Shown: positions 7,188 through 16,451 of the stretch, one piece after another
How positions within the stretch are numbered: the stretch's first letter is position 1
Layout of the letters: every line of letters starts with the position of its first letter
Origin: Streptomyces liangshanensis
GTDB taxonomy: Bacteria > Actinomycetota > Actinomycetes > Streptomycetales > Streptomycetaceae
DNA length: 64,000 nucleotides
Direction: 5' to 3'
Assembly: GCF_011694815.1 (NCBI RefSeq)
Contig: NZ_CP050177.1
Coordinates: 3,913,001 to 3,977,000, forward strand
The notes under the pieces: model-generated
What the model was told of the DNA's origin: nothing
Databases searched by the model: none
Seen by the model: only the letters and a program-made list of their open reading frames with translations
Made by a program: the position numbers and the translations under genes

Positions 7188-8756
7188 GTGGCTCGAGACC
7201 GGCTGGCGCGACAGTCGACCGGCGAGCCGACGGGCGAGGTGCGCATGAGTCTGTCGCTGCGCTTCGCCGCCGGGTCGCACAAAGGCATGATCCGGGAGGG
7301 CAACGAGGACTCCGGCTACGCCGGCCCCCGTCTGCTCGCCATCGCCGACGGCATGGGCGGCCAGGCGGCCGGCGAGGTCGCCTCCTCCGAGGTGATCTCC
7401 ACCCTCGTCCAGCTCGACGACGACGTGCCGGGCTCCGACATCCTCACGTCGCTCGGCACGGCGGTCCAGCGCGCCAACGACCAGCTCCGCCTGATGGTCG
7501 AGGAGGACCCCCAGCTGGAGGGCATGGGCACCACGCTCACCGCCCTCCTGTGGACCGGCCAGCGCCTCGGCCTCGTCCACGTCGGCGACTCCCGCGCGTA
7601 CCTCCTGCGCGACGGCCTCCTCACCCAGATCACCCAGGACCACACCTGGGTCCAGCGCCTCGTCGACGAGGGCCGGATCACCGAGGAAGAGGCCACCACC
7701 CACCCGCAGCGCTCCCTGCTGATGCGCGCCCTCGGCAGCGGCGACCACGTCGAGCCGGACCTCTCCATCCGTGAAGTACGGGCGGGCGACCGGTACTTGA
7801 TCTGCTCGGACGGCCTCTCGGGCGTCGTCTCCCACCAGACCATGGAAGAGGCCCTCGCCGGCTACCAGGGTCCGCAGGAGACCATCCAGACCCTCATCGA
7901 GCTGGCGCTGCGCGGCGGCGGCCCCGACAACATCACCTGCATCGTCGCCGACGTCCTGGACGTCGACGCCAACGACACCCTCGCCGCCCAGCTCAACGAC
8001 ACCCCCGTCGTCGTCGGCGCGGTCGCCGAGAACCAGCTCCCGCCCAGCGCCGCGGAGAACGCCGCCGCGATGCAGACCCCCGCGGGCCGCGCCGCCGGCC
8101 TCGGCAGGGCCGTACCGCAGCAGCCCGCGGGCGGCTTCGGCCCGCCCGGCAGCGGCGATGACCCCGGCTACGGCGGCATGCCGCCCGAGGGCGGGTACGG
8201 GACGTACTCCGACGACGACTTCACCAAGGCGCGCGGCGGCCGCAAGTGGGCGAAGAGATCCTTCTACGTCGTCCTCGCGCTCGCCGTCGTCGGCGGCGGC
8301 CTGTACGGCGGTTACCGCTGGACCCAGACCCAGTACTACGTCGGGTCCAACAAGCAGCACGTCGCGCTCTACCGGGGCATCAGCCAGGACCTGGCCTGGG
8401 TCTCGCTCTCGAAGGTCCACAAGGACCACCCCGAGATCGAACTCAAGTACCTCCCGGACTACCAGCGCAAGCAGGTCGAGAGCACCATCACCGAGGGCAA
8501 CCTGAGCGAGGCCGGCAAGAAGATCGACGCACTCGCCGTCCAGGCGTCGGCCTGCAAGAAGGACGAGCAGCGCCGCGCGGCCGAGCGAGCGGCCGACGTG
8601 GCCGACAGCGAGGAGCAGGTGGGCGGCACGAAGCCGACCGACAAGCCCTCCGCCGGTACGCCCGGCACCACCAAGCCCGACAAAGCCACTCCCCATCCGG
8701 GCCCCAGCCTCTCGGAAGAGGAGCAGAAAGTGGCCTCGAACTGCGGGAAGCAGTAG
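7188..8756 (+). CDS. pstP: PP2C-family Ser/Thr phosphatase, membrane anchored
   Basis: Metal-dependent phosphatase expected to dephosphorylate the PknB-type kinase and its targets. PP2C motifs are in order: REGNEDSGYAG, ADGMGGQAAGEVAS, HVGDSRAYLLRDG, CSDGLSGVV and GPDNITCIV, with the metal-binding aspartates intact. The catalytic domain is the first ~245 residues. After a Pro/Gly-rich linker there is one transmembrane helix (FYVVLALAVVGGGLYGGY) and an extracytoplasmic Lys-rich tail of about 130 residues. GTG 7188 has GGAGG nine bases upstream; ATG 7245 (with GAGG) is an alternative that would remove 19 residues. It is the third gene of the operon. Confidence 0.92.
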   Translation: MARDRLARQSTGEPTGEVRMSLSLRFAAGSHKGMIREGNEDSGYAGPRLLAIADGMGGQAAGEVASSEVISTLVQLDDDVPGSDILTSLGTAVQRANDQLRLMVEEDPQLEGMGTTLTALLWTGQRLGLVHVGDSRAYLLRDGLLTQITQDHTWVQRLVDEGRITEEEATTHPQRSLLMRALGSGDHVEPDLSIREVRAGDRYLICSDGLSGVVSHQTMEEALAGYQGPQETIQTLIELALRGGGPDNITCIVADVLDVDANDTLAAQLNDTPVVVGAVAENQLPPSAAENAAAMQTPAGRAAGLGRAVPQQPAGGFGPPGSGDDPGYGGMPPEGGYGTYSDDDFTKARGGRKWAKRSFYVVLALAVVGGGLYGGYRWTQTQYYVGSNKQHVALYRGISQDLAWVSLSKVHKDHPEIELKYLPDYQRKQVESTITEGNLSEAGKKIDALAVQASACKKDEQRRAAERAADVADSEEQVGGTKPTDKPSAGTPGTTKPDKATPHPGPSLSEEEQKVASNCGKQ

Positions 8757-8781
8757 CGGCCGAGGGGGCCTCTTCACCACC

Positions 8782-10200
8782 ATGAGCGTTGTCACCAACA
8801 CCACCACCATCGGCGCCATCGAGGCACCGAGCCGCCGCAACACCGAACTGGCCATGCTGGCCTTCGCGGTCGCCATCCCGATCTTCGCGTACCTGAACGT
8901 AGGACTCGCGATCAACGGGAAGGTGCCGACCGGGATGCTCGGCTACGGGCTCGGCATCGGCCTCCTCGCCGGCATCGCCCACCTCGTGGTGCGCAAGTTC
9001 GCGCCGTACGCGGACCCGCTGCTGCTTCCGCTGGCCACGCTGCTCAACGGCCTCGGACTCGTGGTCATCTGGCGGCTCGACCAGTCACCCAAGCTGATCC
9101 GCCTCTCCAAGCTCGCGTACGGCGCCTTCTCCCCGGACGCGCCGAAGCAGCTCCTCTACTCGGCGATCGGCATCGCGCTCTTCCTCGCCGTCCTGATCCT
9201 GCTCAAGGACCACCGCATCCTCCAGCGGTACACGTACATCTCCATGGCGGTGGCCCTGATCCTGCTGATCCTGCCCGCGTTCTTCCCCGCCGTGAACGGC
9301 GCGAAGATCTGGATCAGCCTGGGCCCCTTCACCATCCAGCCCGGAGAGTTCGCGAAGATCATCATCGCGATCTTCTTCTCCGGCTACCTGATGGTGAAGC
9401 GCGACGCCCTCGCCCTCGCCAGCCGCCGCTTCATGGGCCTCTACCTGCCGCGCGGCCGCGACCTCGGACCGATCCTGGCCGTCTGGGCCATGTCGATCCT
9501 GATCCTCGTCTTCGAGACCGACCTCGGTACGTCGCTGCTGTTCTTCGGTGTCTTCATCGTCATGCTGTACGTCGCCACCGAGCGCACCAGCTGGATCGTC
9601 TTCGGCCTCCTGATGTCCGCCGCCGGCGCGGTCGGCGTCGCCACCTTCGAGCCGCACGTCCAAGGACGCGTCAACGCCTGGCTCGACCCGTTCGGCTGCT
9701 ACAAGACGGACAAGACGGGCGCCTGCCAGCAGATCGGTGACGCCCTGCTGTCCTTCGGGTCCGGCGGCACGCTCGGCACGGGCCTCGGCCAGGGCCACTC
9801 GGACCTCATCGGCTTCGCCGCCAACTCCGACTTCGTCCTCTCCACCGTCGGCGAGGAGTTCGGGCTCGCCGGCACCATGGCCTTCCTGCTGCTGTACGGG
9901 CTGATCGTCGAGCGCGGTGTCCGTACCGCCCTCGCCGCCCGCGACCCGTTCGGCAAGCTCCTCGCCATCGGCCTCTCCGGCGCCTTCGCCATCCAGGTCT
10001 TCGTCGTCGCGGGCGGCGTGATGGGCCTCATCCCGCTGACCGGCATGACCCTCCCGTTCGTCGCGTACGGCGGTTCGTCCGTCCTCGCCAACTGGGTCCT
10101 GATCGGCATCCTGATCCGGATCAGCGACACCGCTCGCAGGCCCGCGCCGGCCCCCGCCCCGTCACCCGACGCCGAGATGACCCAGGTGGTCCGACCGTGA
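8782..10200 (+). CDS. rodA: SEDS-family peptidoglycan glycosyltransferase (RodA/FtsW type)
   Basis: A 472-residue polytopic membrane protein with about ten hydrophobic helices, the expected length for SEDS proteins. Family features include KIWISLGPFTIQPGEFAK (conserved loop with the catalytic region), an E-x-D-L-G-T-S segment (FETDLGTSLLFFG), and the C-terminal MTLPFVAYGGSS motif. SEDS proteins polymerise lipid II glycan strands and pair with a class B PBP. Here the PBP gene follows with a 4-base overlap, the normal pairing. Orthologues in this operon are usually called RodA or FtsW-like; the sequence alone does not settle division versus elongation. Confidence 0.93.
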   Translation: MSVVTNTTTIGAIEAPSRRNTELAMLAFAVAIPIFAYLNVGLAINGKVPTGMLGYGLGIGLLAGIAHLVVRKFAPYADPLLLPLATLLNGLGLVVIWRLDQSPKLIRLSKLAYGAFSPDAPKQLLYSAIGIALFLAVLILLKDHRILQRYTYISMAVALILLILPAFFPAVNGAKIWISLGPFTIQPGEFAKIIIAIFFSGYLMVKRDALALASRRFMGLYLPRGRDLGPILAVWAMSILILVFETDLGTSLLFFGVFIVMLYVATERTSWIVFGLLMSAAGAVGVATFEPHVQGRVNAWLDPFGCYKTDKTGACQQIGDALLSFGSGGTLGTGLGQGHSDLIGFAANSDFVLSTVGEEFGLAGTMAFLLLYGLIVERGVRTALAARDPFGKLLAIGLSGAFAIQVFVVAGGVMGLIPLTGMTLPFVAYGGSSVLANWVLIGILIRISDTARRPAPAPAPSPDAEMTQVVRP

Positions 10201-11660
10201 ACAAACCCCTGCGACGGGTCGCGATCTTCTGCGGCCTGCTGATCCTGGCGCTCCTGGTCCGCGACAACTGGCTCCAGTACGTACGGGCCGACGAGCTGAA
10301 CTCCAGCGACTTCAACCGCCGGGTCCTGATCGAGCGGTACGCGCACGCGCGCGGCGACATCATCGTCGACGGGAAGCCCATAACGGGCTCCGCGAAGACG
10401 AGCGGCAGCGACTTCGCGTACAAGCGCACGTACGTGGACGGCCCCATGTGGGCGCCGGTCACCGGCTACGCCTCGCAGGCCTTCGACGCCACCCAGATCG
10501 AGAAGATCGAGGACGGCATCCTCACCGGCAACGACGACCAGCTGTTCTTCGACCGCACGCTGGCGATGTTCACCGGCGAGAAGAAGAAGGGCGGTGACGT
10601 CATCACCACCCTCAGCGGCGCCGCCCAGAAGGCCGCCTTCGACGGCCTCGGGAAGAAGAAGGGCGCGGTCGCCGCGATCGACCCGAAGACCGGCAAGATC
10701 CTCGCCCTGGCCTCCACCCCCAGCTACGACCCCTCCTCGTTCGCCGGCAACAGCGACAAGGACGGCGAGGCGTGGACCAAGCTCAACGAGGACAAGGACC
10801 AGCCGAAGCTGAACCGGGCGCTGCGTGAGACCTACCCGCCCGGCTCCACCTTCAAGGTGGTCACGGCGGCCGCGGCCCTGGAGCACGGCGTGGTGAGCGG
10901 CGTCGACGACAAGACCGATTCCCCGGACCCGTACGTCATGCCCGGCACGACCACCAAGCTGCCGAACGAGGGCAACATCCCCTGCAAGAACGCCACCCTG
11001 CGCGTGGCGCTCCAGTTCTCCTGCAACACGGTCTTCGGCAAGCTCGGCGTGGACGTCGGCGCCGACAACATGCTGGAGACCGCGAAGAAGTTCGGCTTCA
11101 ACGCCGAGCAGTTCGTCCCGGTACGCGCCAACGCGTCGATCTTCCCCGAGAAGATCAACCAGTCGCAGACCGCGCTCTCCTCCATCGGCCAGTTCGACAC
11201 CCGCGCCACCCCGCTCCAGATGGCCATGGTCGCCGCCGCGATCGCCAACGACGGCAAGCTGATGAAGCCGTACATGATCGACCAGCTGCGCGCGCCCAGC
11301 CTCGACCAGCTCAGCCAGACCGACCCCGAGGAGCTGAGCCGCCCGCTCACGCAGGAGCACGCGCAGATGCTCCAGCAGATGATGGAGACGGTCGTCAAGG
11401 AGGGCACCGGCACCAAGGCGCAGATAGAGGGTGCGACCGTCGGCGGTAAGACCGGTACGGCCCAGCACGGCGAGAACAACAGCAAGAACCCGTACGCCTG
11501 GTTCATCTCCTACGCCAAGACCCCCGACGGCGGATCCCCGGTCGCCGTGGCCGTCGTGGTCGAGGACAGCGACGCCAGCCGCGACGACATCTCCGGTGGC
11601 GGTCTCGCCGCCCCGATCGCCAGGGACGTCATGAAAGCCGTACTCGACAGCAAGAAGTGA
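10197..11660 (+). CDS. pbpA: Class B penicillin-binding protein (PbpA-type transpeptidase)
   Basis: A 487-residue transpeptidase that cross-links glycan strands. There is one N-terminal transmembrane helix (VAIFCGLLILALLV), a pedestal region, and a C-terminal transpeptidase domain. The active-site motifs are present: SxxK as STFK in YPPGSTFKVV, SxN as SCN in ALQFSCNTVFG, and KTG in VGGKTGTAQH. The GTG start overlaps the rodA stop as GTGA, implying translational coupling and a matched complex. Length and motifs fit the mycobacterial PbpA group. Confidence 0.95.
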   Translation: MNKPLRRVAIFCGLLILALLVRDNWLQYVRADELNSSDFNRRVLIERYAHARGDIIVDGKPITGSAKTSGSDFAYKRTYVDGPMWAPVTGYASQAFDATQIEKIEDGILTGNDDQLFFDRTLAMFTGEKKKGGDVITTLSGAAQKAAFDGLGKKKGAVAAIDPKTGKILALASTPSYDPSSFAGNSDKDGEAWTKLNEDKDQPKLNRALRETYPPGSTFKVVTAAAALEHGVVSGVDDKTDSPDPYVMPGTTTKLPNEGNIPCKNATLRVALQFSCNTVFGKLGVDVGADNMLETAKKFGFNAEQFVPVRANASIFPEKINQSQTALSSIGQFDTRATPLQMAMVAAAIANDGKLMKPYMIDQLRAPSLDQLSQTDPEELSRPLTQEHAQMLQQMMETVVKEGTGTKAQIEGATVGGKTGTAQHGENNSKNPYAWFISYAKTPDGGSPVAVAVVVEDSDASRDDISGGGLAAPIARDVMKAVLDSKK

Positions 11661-11830
11661 CGCCGGTCACGCGTCACGTCCATATCTGCACATTGCGATA
11701 CCGGTCGCGTATCAGGTGACCGGGACAGGCGGACCGCACGAGGCGTGCCCGGTAGCGTAGGCGCGTACAGCACATCGCCGGAGTCCACACACCGGTGCGA
11801 TCGGGACTGACGGAGAGGGCCGGAACAGTT

Positions 11831-13894
11831 ATGGAAGAGCCGCGTCGCCTCGGCGGCCGGTACGAGCTGGGCGCGGTGCTCGGCCGTGGTGGCATGGCCG
11901 AGGTGTACCTCGCGCACGACACCCGGCTCGGCCGCTCCGTCGCTGTGAAGACGCTCCGGGCCGACCTGGCCCGTGACCCGTCGTTCCAGGCCCGGTTCCG
12001 CCGGGAGGCCCAGTCCGCCGCCTCGCTCAACCACCCGGCGATCGTCGCGGTCTACGACACCGGCGAGGACTACGTCGACGGCGTCTCCCTCCCGTACATC
12101 GTGATGGAGCACGTCGACGGTTCGACCCTGCGTGAGCTGCTGCACTCCGGGCGCAGGCTGCTGCCCGAGCGCACGTTGGAGATGACCGTCGGGATCCTCC
12201 AGGCGCTCGAGTACTCGCACCGCGCCGGGATCGTCCACCGCGACATCAAGCCCGCCAACGTCATGCTGACCCGCACCGGCCAGGTCAAGGTCATGGACTT
12301 CGGCATCGCCCGCGCGATGGGCGACTCCGGCATGACGATGACGCAGACCTCCGCCGTCATAGGAACCGCCCAGTACCTCTCCCCGGAGCAGGCCAAGGGC
12401 GAACAGGTCGACGCGCGCTCCGACCTCTACTCCACCGGCTGCCTGCTCTACGAGCTCCTCGCCGTCCGGCCGCCGTTCGTCGGGGACTCCCCGGTCGCGG
12501 TGGCCTACCAGCACGTACGGGAAGAGCCGCAGCCCCCCAGCGTGTACGACCCCGAGATCACGCCCGAGATGGACGCGATCGTCCTCAAGGCCCTCGTCAA
12601 GGACCGGGACTACCGCTACCAGTCCGCCGACGAGATGCGCGCCGACATCGAGGCCTGCCTCGACGGCCAGCCCGTCGGCGCGACCGCGGCCATGGGCGCG
12701 GTCGGGTACGGCGGCGGCTACGGCGGCCCCGAGGACCAGGCGACCACGGCGCTGCGCACGGCCGACCCCGCCACCTCGATGCTGCCCCCGATGAACCCGA
12801 ACGACGGGGGCTTCGGCGGAGGCGGCTACGACGGCGGTGGCGGCCCCGGCCGGCGGCGCCAGCCGAAGAAGTCCAACACGTCGACGATCCTGCTGATCGC
12901 CGCCGGTGTGCTGGTCCTGGTCGGGGCGATCCTGATCGGCCAGGCGGTCTTCAACGGCGACGACTCCGCCACGAGCAAGGTGCCGATCCCCACGCTCGTC
13001 GGGAAGACCCTCACGGAGGCCGAGGCGCTGGCGACCAACGCCGGCGTGAAGGTCGCCCAGTCCAGCAGCGAGCGCTGCGACCAGCCCAAGAACGCGATCT
13101 GCAGCCAGACCCCGGCGCCCGAGGCGGGCGAGATGAACCAGGGCGACACGATCAACGTCGTCGTCTCGGAGGGCGCGCCCAAGGTCGAGGTCCCCGACGT
13201 CACGGACAAGGACCTCAAGGACGCGACGCGTCTCTTGGAGGACAAGGGCTTCCAGGTGCTCGACCCGAAGCAGGTCGAGTCGGACGAGGACCCGGGCACG
13301 GTCCTGGAGCAGGACCCGGCGGGCAACTCGCAGGCCGAGAAGGGCGCCGAGGTCACGCTGACCATCGCCAAGCAGGCCCTGGTCGACATCCGCGACACCG
13401 TCGGCCAGCAGTTCGACTCCGCGAGGTCGCAGTTGGAGGACACGCTGGGCTTCACCGTCAAGCGGGAGGACGTGGACAACGATCAGCCCGCGGGCATCGT
13501 CGTCAAGCAGGACCCTCCTGGCGGCACCAAGGCCGCGAAGGGCAGCCAGATCACCCTCCAGGTCTCCAAGGGCCCGCAGCAGGAGAAGGTCGGCGTACCG
13601 GACGGGCTCCAGGGGAAGCGGGTCGCCGACGCCAAGGCGATCCTCGCGAGCGTGGGTCTCAGCGCGACGTTCGCCCCGAACACGCCCCAGGACGACAACG
13701 CCGTGGTCCTGAACAGCAACCCGGGCGCCGGAACGCAGGTCGACAAGGGGTCGGCCGTCCTCCTGCTCACGGTAGGCGTCGGCGGTGGCCAGAACGGCGG
13801 GAACAACGGCGGCGGGGACGGCAACGGCGGCGGCGACAACGACGGAGGCTTCTTCGGAGGCGCGAACGGCGTGGTCTTCCGGCCGGAGGACTGA
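11831..13894 (+). CDS. pknB: PknB-type Ser/Thr protein kinase with four PASTA repeats
   Basis: A 687-residue receptor kinase from ATG 11831, with GGAGAGGG upstream. Kinase motifs: Gly loop LGRGGMAEVY, catalytic Lys in VAVKTLRADL, HRDIKPANVM, DFGIARAMG, and the activation segment with candidate phospho-Thr (TMTQTSAVIGTAQYLSPEQA). A Gly/Pro-rich juxtamembrane stretch leads to one transmembrane helix (ILLIAAGVLVLVGAILIGQ). Four PASTA repeats follow extracellularly, then a Gly/Asn-rich tail. PASTA repeats bind muropeptides or lipid II, so the kinase can couple wall status to growth. It closes the operon after a 170-bp gap that may contain its own promoter. Confidence 0.95.
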   Translation: MEEPRRLGGRYELGAVLGRGGMAEVYLAHDTRLGRSVAVKTLRADLARDPSFQARFRREAQSAASLNHPAIVAVYDTGEDYVDGVSLPYIVMEHVDGSTLRELLHSGRRLLPERTLEMTVGILQALEYSHRAGIVHRDIKPANVMLTRTGQVKVMDFGIARAMGDSGMTMTQTSAVIGTAQYLSPEQAKGEQVDARSDLYSTGCLLYELLAVRPPFVGDSPVAVAYQHVREEPQPPSVYDPEITPEMDAIVLKALVKDRDYRYQSADEMRADIEACLDGQPVGATAAMGAVGYGGGYGGPEDQATTALRTADPATSMLPPMNPNDGGFGGGGYDGGGGPGRRRQPKKSNTSTILLIAAGVLVLVGAILIGQAVFNGDDSATSKVPIPTLVGKTLTEAEALATNAGVKVAQSSSERCDQPKNAICSQTPAPEAGEMNQGDTINVVVSEGAPKVEVPDVTDKDLKDATRLLEDKGFQVLDPKQVESDEDPGTVLEQDPAGNSQAEKGAEVTLTIAKQALVDIRDTVGQQFDSARSQLEDTLGFTVKREDVDNDQPAGIVVKQDPPGGTKAAKGSQITLQVSKGPQQEKVGVPDGLQGKRVADAKAILASVGLSATFAPNTPQDDNAVVLNSNPGAGTQVDKGSAVLLLTVGVGGGQNGGNNGGGDGNGGGDNDGGFFGGANGVVFRPED

Positions 13895-13919
13895 CCGCCA
13901 CCCGTCGGACGACAAGGCA

Positions 13920-13962
13920 CGACGAAGCCCTGGCCCCCGCAGTGGGGGCCAGGGCTTCGTCG
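13920..13962. terminator. Bidirectional intrinsic terminator between pknB and sortase
   Basis: A 19-bp perfect stem: left arm 13920-13938 and right arm 13944-13962, joined by loop GCAGT. It sits between the convergent pknB and sortase genes and can serve both strands. As usual in Streptomyces there is no U-tract. Confidence 0.85.
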
Positions 13963-13972
13963 CGTACCACCC

Positions 13973-14776
13973 TCAGCGCAGCTCCGGCGGCGGGGTGCGG
14001 TTCTTGTCGACCTTCTCCGTACGGACCAGCTCCGCCCACACCACGTAGCGGTAGTCCGACGTGTAGATCGGCGTGCACGTCGTCAGCGTCAGGTAGCGGC
14101 CCGCCTTCGTCTTCCCCGACTCCTTGGGGATCGGCAGCAGGACGTTCACGTTGAACTTCGACGTCTTCGGCAGCTCTTTGTAGACCTTGTAGACGTACCA
14201 GGTGTCCTTGGTCTCGAAGACGACCGGGTCACCCACCTCGATCTTGTGGATGTTGTGGAACTTCGCCCCGTGGCCGTCCCGGTGCGCCGCCAACGTGAAG
14301 TTGCCCTTCTTGTCCCAGGGCAGGGCCGACTTGACCGGGTCGGTGTAGTAGCCGGCGATCCCGTTGTTCAGGGACTTGGTCTCCGTGCCCTTCTTCACCA
14401 GCACCTCGCCGTTGTGCATCGCCGGGACGTGCAGGAAGCCGATGCCGTCCTTCGGGTCGAAGACCGCGGGCTCACCGTCGCCGGTGGTGCCCGTACCGCC
14501 GCCCTGGGCCCAGTGGTCGCGGACCTCGTTGCCCTGCTTGGTGGCCTCACGGTCGGCGAGCACGTTCGTCCACCACAGCGAGTAGACGACGAACAGGCCG
14601 AGCACCAGGCCCGCGGTGATGAGCAGTTCACCGAAGACGCTGACCACCGACGCGACACGGCCCCTGGGCCGCCGGCCCGGTGACGGGTCGGGGTCCGGGC
14701 CGACCGGCGCGGCGGACGCGTCCGGCCCCGGCGGCGGTGCGCCGGTCTGCTCGTCGTGTTCGGTTCCCGCTGCCAC
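13973..14776 (-). CDS. srtE: Class E sortase
   Basis: A 267-residue membrane-bound transpeptidase. It has a Pro/Gly/Asp-rich cytoplasmic N-terminus (~40 residues), one transmembrane helix (LLITAGLVLGLFVVYSLWW) and a C-terminal sortase beta-barrel. The catalytic triad is visible: His in LAAHRDGHG, Cys in TLTTCTPIYT and Arg in SDYRYVVW. Class E sortases of Streptomyces recognise LAXTG-type signals and anchor chaplins and other aerial-growth proteins. It starts at GTG 14776, about 37 bp after the second sortase gene and in the same orientation, so the two are co-transcribed. Confidence 0.94.
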   Translation of the reverse strand: MAAGTEHDEQTGAPPPGPDASAAPVGPDPDPSPGRRPRGRVASVVSVFGELLITAGLVLGLFVVYSLWWTNVLADREATKQGNEVRDHWAQGGGTGTTGDGEPAVFDPKDGIGFLHVPAMHNGEVLVKKGTETKSLNNGIAGYYTDPVKSALPWDKKGNFTLAAHRDGHGAKFHNIHKIEVGDPVVFETKDTWYVYKVYKELPKTSKFNVNVLLPIPKESGKTKAGRYLTLTTCTPIYTSDYRYVVWAELVRTEKVDKNRTPPPELR

Positions 14777-14813
14777 CGCACCCGCCCCCGTCCAGTCCAG
14801 TCGGCCCCGGGGC

Positions 14814-16451
14814 TCAGTCGACGAGATCGTCGGGCTTGCCCTTGCTGCGCGGCCGTTCGTCCACCATCTTGCCCCACACGATCATCCGGTACGTACTGGT
14901 GAATTCGGGCGTGCAGGTCGTCAGCGTGATGTAGCGCCCCGGGCCCGCGAACCCCGACTGCGGGGGCACCGGGTCGATCACGCTCACGTTCGACGGAGAG
15001 GTCTGCGGCAGGGTCTTCGTCATCGCGTACGTGTAGTAGGCGTCCTGCGTCTCCACGATGACCTTGTCGCCCGGCTGGAGGCGGTTGATGTAACGGAAGG
15101 GCTCGCCATGGGTGTTGCGGTGGCCGGCCACCGCGAAGTTGCCCTGCTTGTCCTGCGGCATCGCCGTCTTGAGCTTGCCCTCGGAGTAGTGCCCGACCAT
15201 GCCGTGGTCGAGGACCTTCGACTTGCTGATGCCCTCGGCGATCGGCACGACGACGTCCAGCTTGGGGATGTGCATGATGGCGAAGCCCTGGCCGGGCTCG
15301 AAGGCGCCAGGCTGGCGGCCCTTGGCCCAGCTGTCCTGGATCTTGTTCGTCTCCTTGCCGGCGTACTGGTCGGCCCGGACGTTCGTCCACCAGAGCTGGT
15401 AGGTGACGAACAGCAGCATCAGGACGCCGAAGGTGATGAACAGTTCGCCGACCACCCGGCTCACGACCACCGCGGGGCTGTCCTTCGCCGCGCGCGCGGC
15501 GCGGCGGGCCTCGACGCGGGAGAGCGGCTTGGCCGGCGCGGATCCGTGCGCGGCCGTCCCGGGGCCGTTCCCGGCCTCGGCCGGTCCTGGTTCCTGGCGC
15601 CTGCGTCCCCGGCCGCCCTTGGCGGCCTTGCGGCGCTCGGCGCGCCCGCCCTGCTCGGAACCGGCCTGCTCCTGGGCGGCGGTCGGCGCACCGGCGGTGG
15701 CCGGTGCGGCGGACCGCGCGGCGGTCGCGCGGCGCAGATCGTCCGTACGGAGGCCGATCGTCGCGTCGTCGGGGAGGTCGGCCGTGGGGCGGGCCGGCGT
15801 GGGGAAGAGGGGCCCGGATATGAGGGTCTCGTCCATCGCCCCGGGCACCGGCCCGGCGGCGGGGGGCGCGGCGTGCGCCGCGGGGGACGCGGGACGCCCG
15901 GCGGCGGGGGCCGGTCCGGCCTTCCGTACGCGCTCCTGAGGCTGCCCCGGAGCCGTACCCGCGGCGGGAGTCGCACCCGCACCCGGATCGGCCACCGGCC
16001 GCTCGGGCGGCAGGGGCACGGACAGCGGTGCGGAGGCCGGGACGGAAGGTCCGGTCGGAGCGGAAGGGGTCGAGGGGGCCGCCGGGACCGCCGGGGCCAC
16101 AGGAGCCTGTCCGGCCGCCTCAGGGCCCCCGGGGGCGGCCGGGGCCTGCCCGGCCTCCCGCGGGCTCTCCGGCCCCCGGTGACGGCCGTGACGCGCCCTG
16201 GAGGGCGGTGCCTCGCCCCGCGCCGCCGGCTGCTCCGGGATCGCACCCGGCGCGGCGCCCGACGGCCGGCCCGGGACCGGCCCCGAGGGCGTCCCCGGAA
16301 GCCGGCCCGGGAGCGGGTCGTTCAGCGGGTCCGCCAGGCCGCCCACCGCCGCCCGCAGCGCGGCCTCCGCCGCCACGGCCTCGGCGGCCTCCTCACGCGC
16401 GTACGGGGCTTCGGGGCCACCGGCGTCGTGTTCCGGGCGGAGTGTCGTCAC
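14814..16451 (-). CDS. srtE: Class E sortase with long Pro/Ala-rich cytoplasmic extension
   Basis: A 545-residue protein from GTG 16451, whose start overlaps the stop of the upstream amidotransferase gene (GTGA). The first ~320 residues are Ala/Pro/Gly-rich and low-complexity, ending in a basic patch before one transmembrane helix (ELFITFGVLMLLFVTYQLWW). The last ~200 residues are the sortase domain with His in AVAGHRNTHG, Cys in TLTTCTPEFT and Arg in STYRMIVWG. It is a close paralogue of the neighbouring sortase in the catalytic half; the extension sets it apart and should lie in the cytoplasm. It probably anchors LAXTG proteins. Confidence 0.93.
   Translation of the reverse strand: MTTLRPEHDAGGPEAPYAREEAAEAVAAEAALRAAVGGLADPLNDPLPGRLPGTPSGPVPGRPSGAAPGAIPEQPAARGEAPPSRARHGRHRGPESPREAGQAPAAPGGPEAAGQAPVAPAVPAAPSTPSAPTGPSVPASAPLSVPLPPERPVADPGAGATPAAGTAPGQPQERVRKAGPAPAAGRPASPAAHAAPPAAGPVPGAMDETLISGPLFPTPARPTADLPDDATIGLRTDDLRRATAARSAAPATAGAPTAAQEQAGSEQGGRAERRKAAKGGRGRRRQEPGPAEAGNGPGTAAHGSAPAKPLSRVEARRAARAAKDSPAVVVSRVVGELFITFGVLMLLFVTYQLWWTNVRADQYAGKETNKIQDSWAKGRQPGAFEPGQGFAIMHIPKLDVVVPIAEGISKSKVLDHGMVGHYSEGKLKTAMPQDKQGNFAVAGHRNTHGEPFRYINRLQPGDKVIVETQDAYYTYAMTKTLPQTSPSNVSVIDPVPPQSGFAGPGRYITLTTCTPEFTSTYRMIVWGKMVDERPRSKGKPDDLVD

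Noticed and set aside
11510..13915. 800-codon minus-strand frame opposite pbpA and pknB.
   Set aside because: Antisense shadow of the kinase gene; composition (Arg/Gly/Val/Leu/Asp with no motif) is typical of a reverse-strand artefact.
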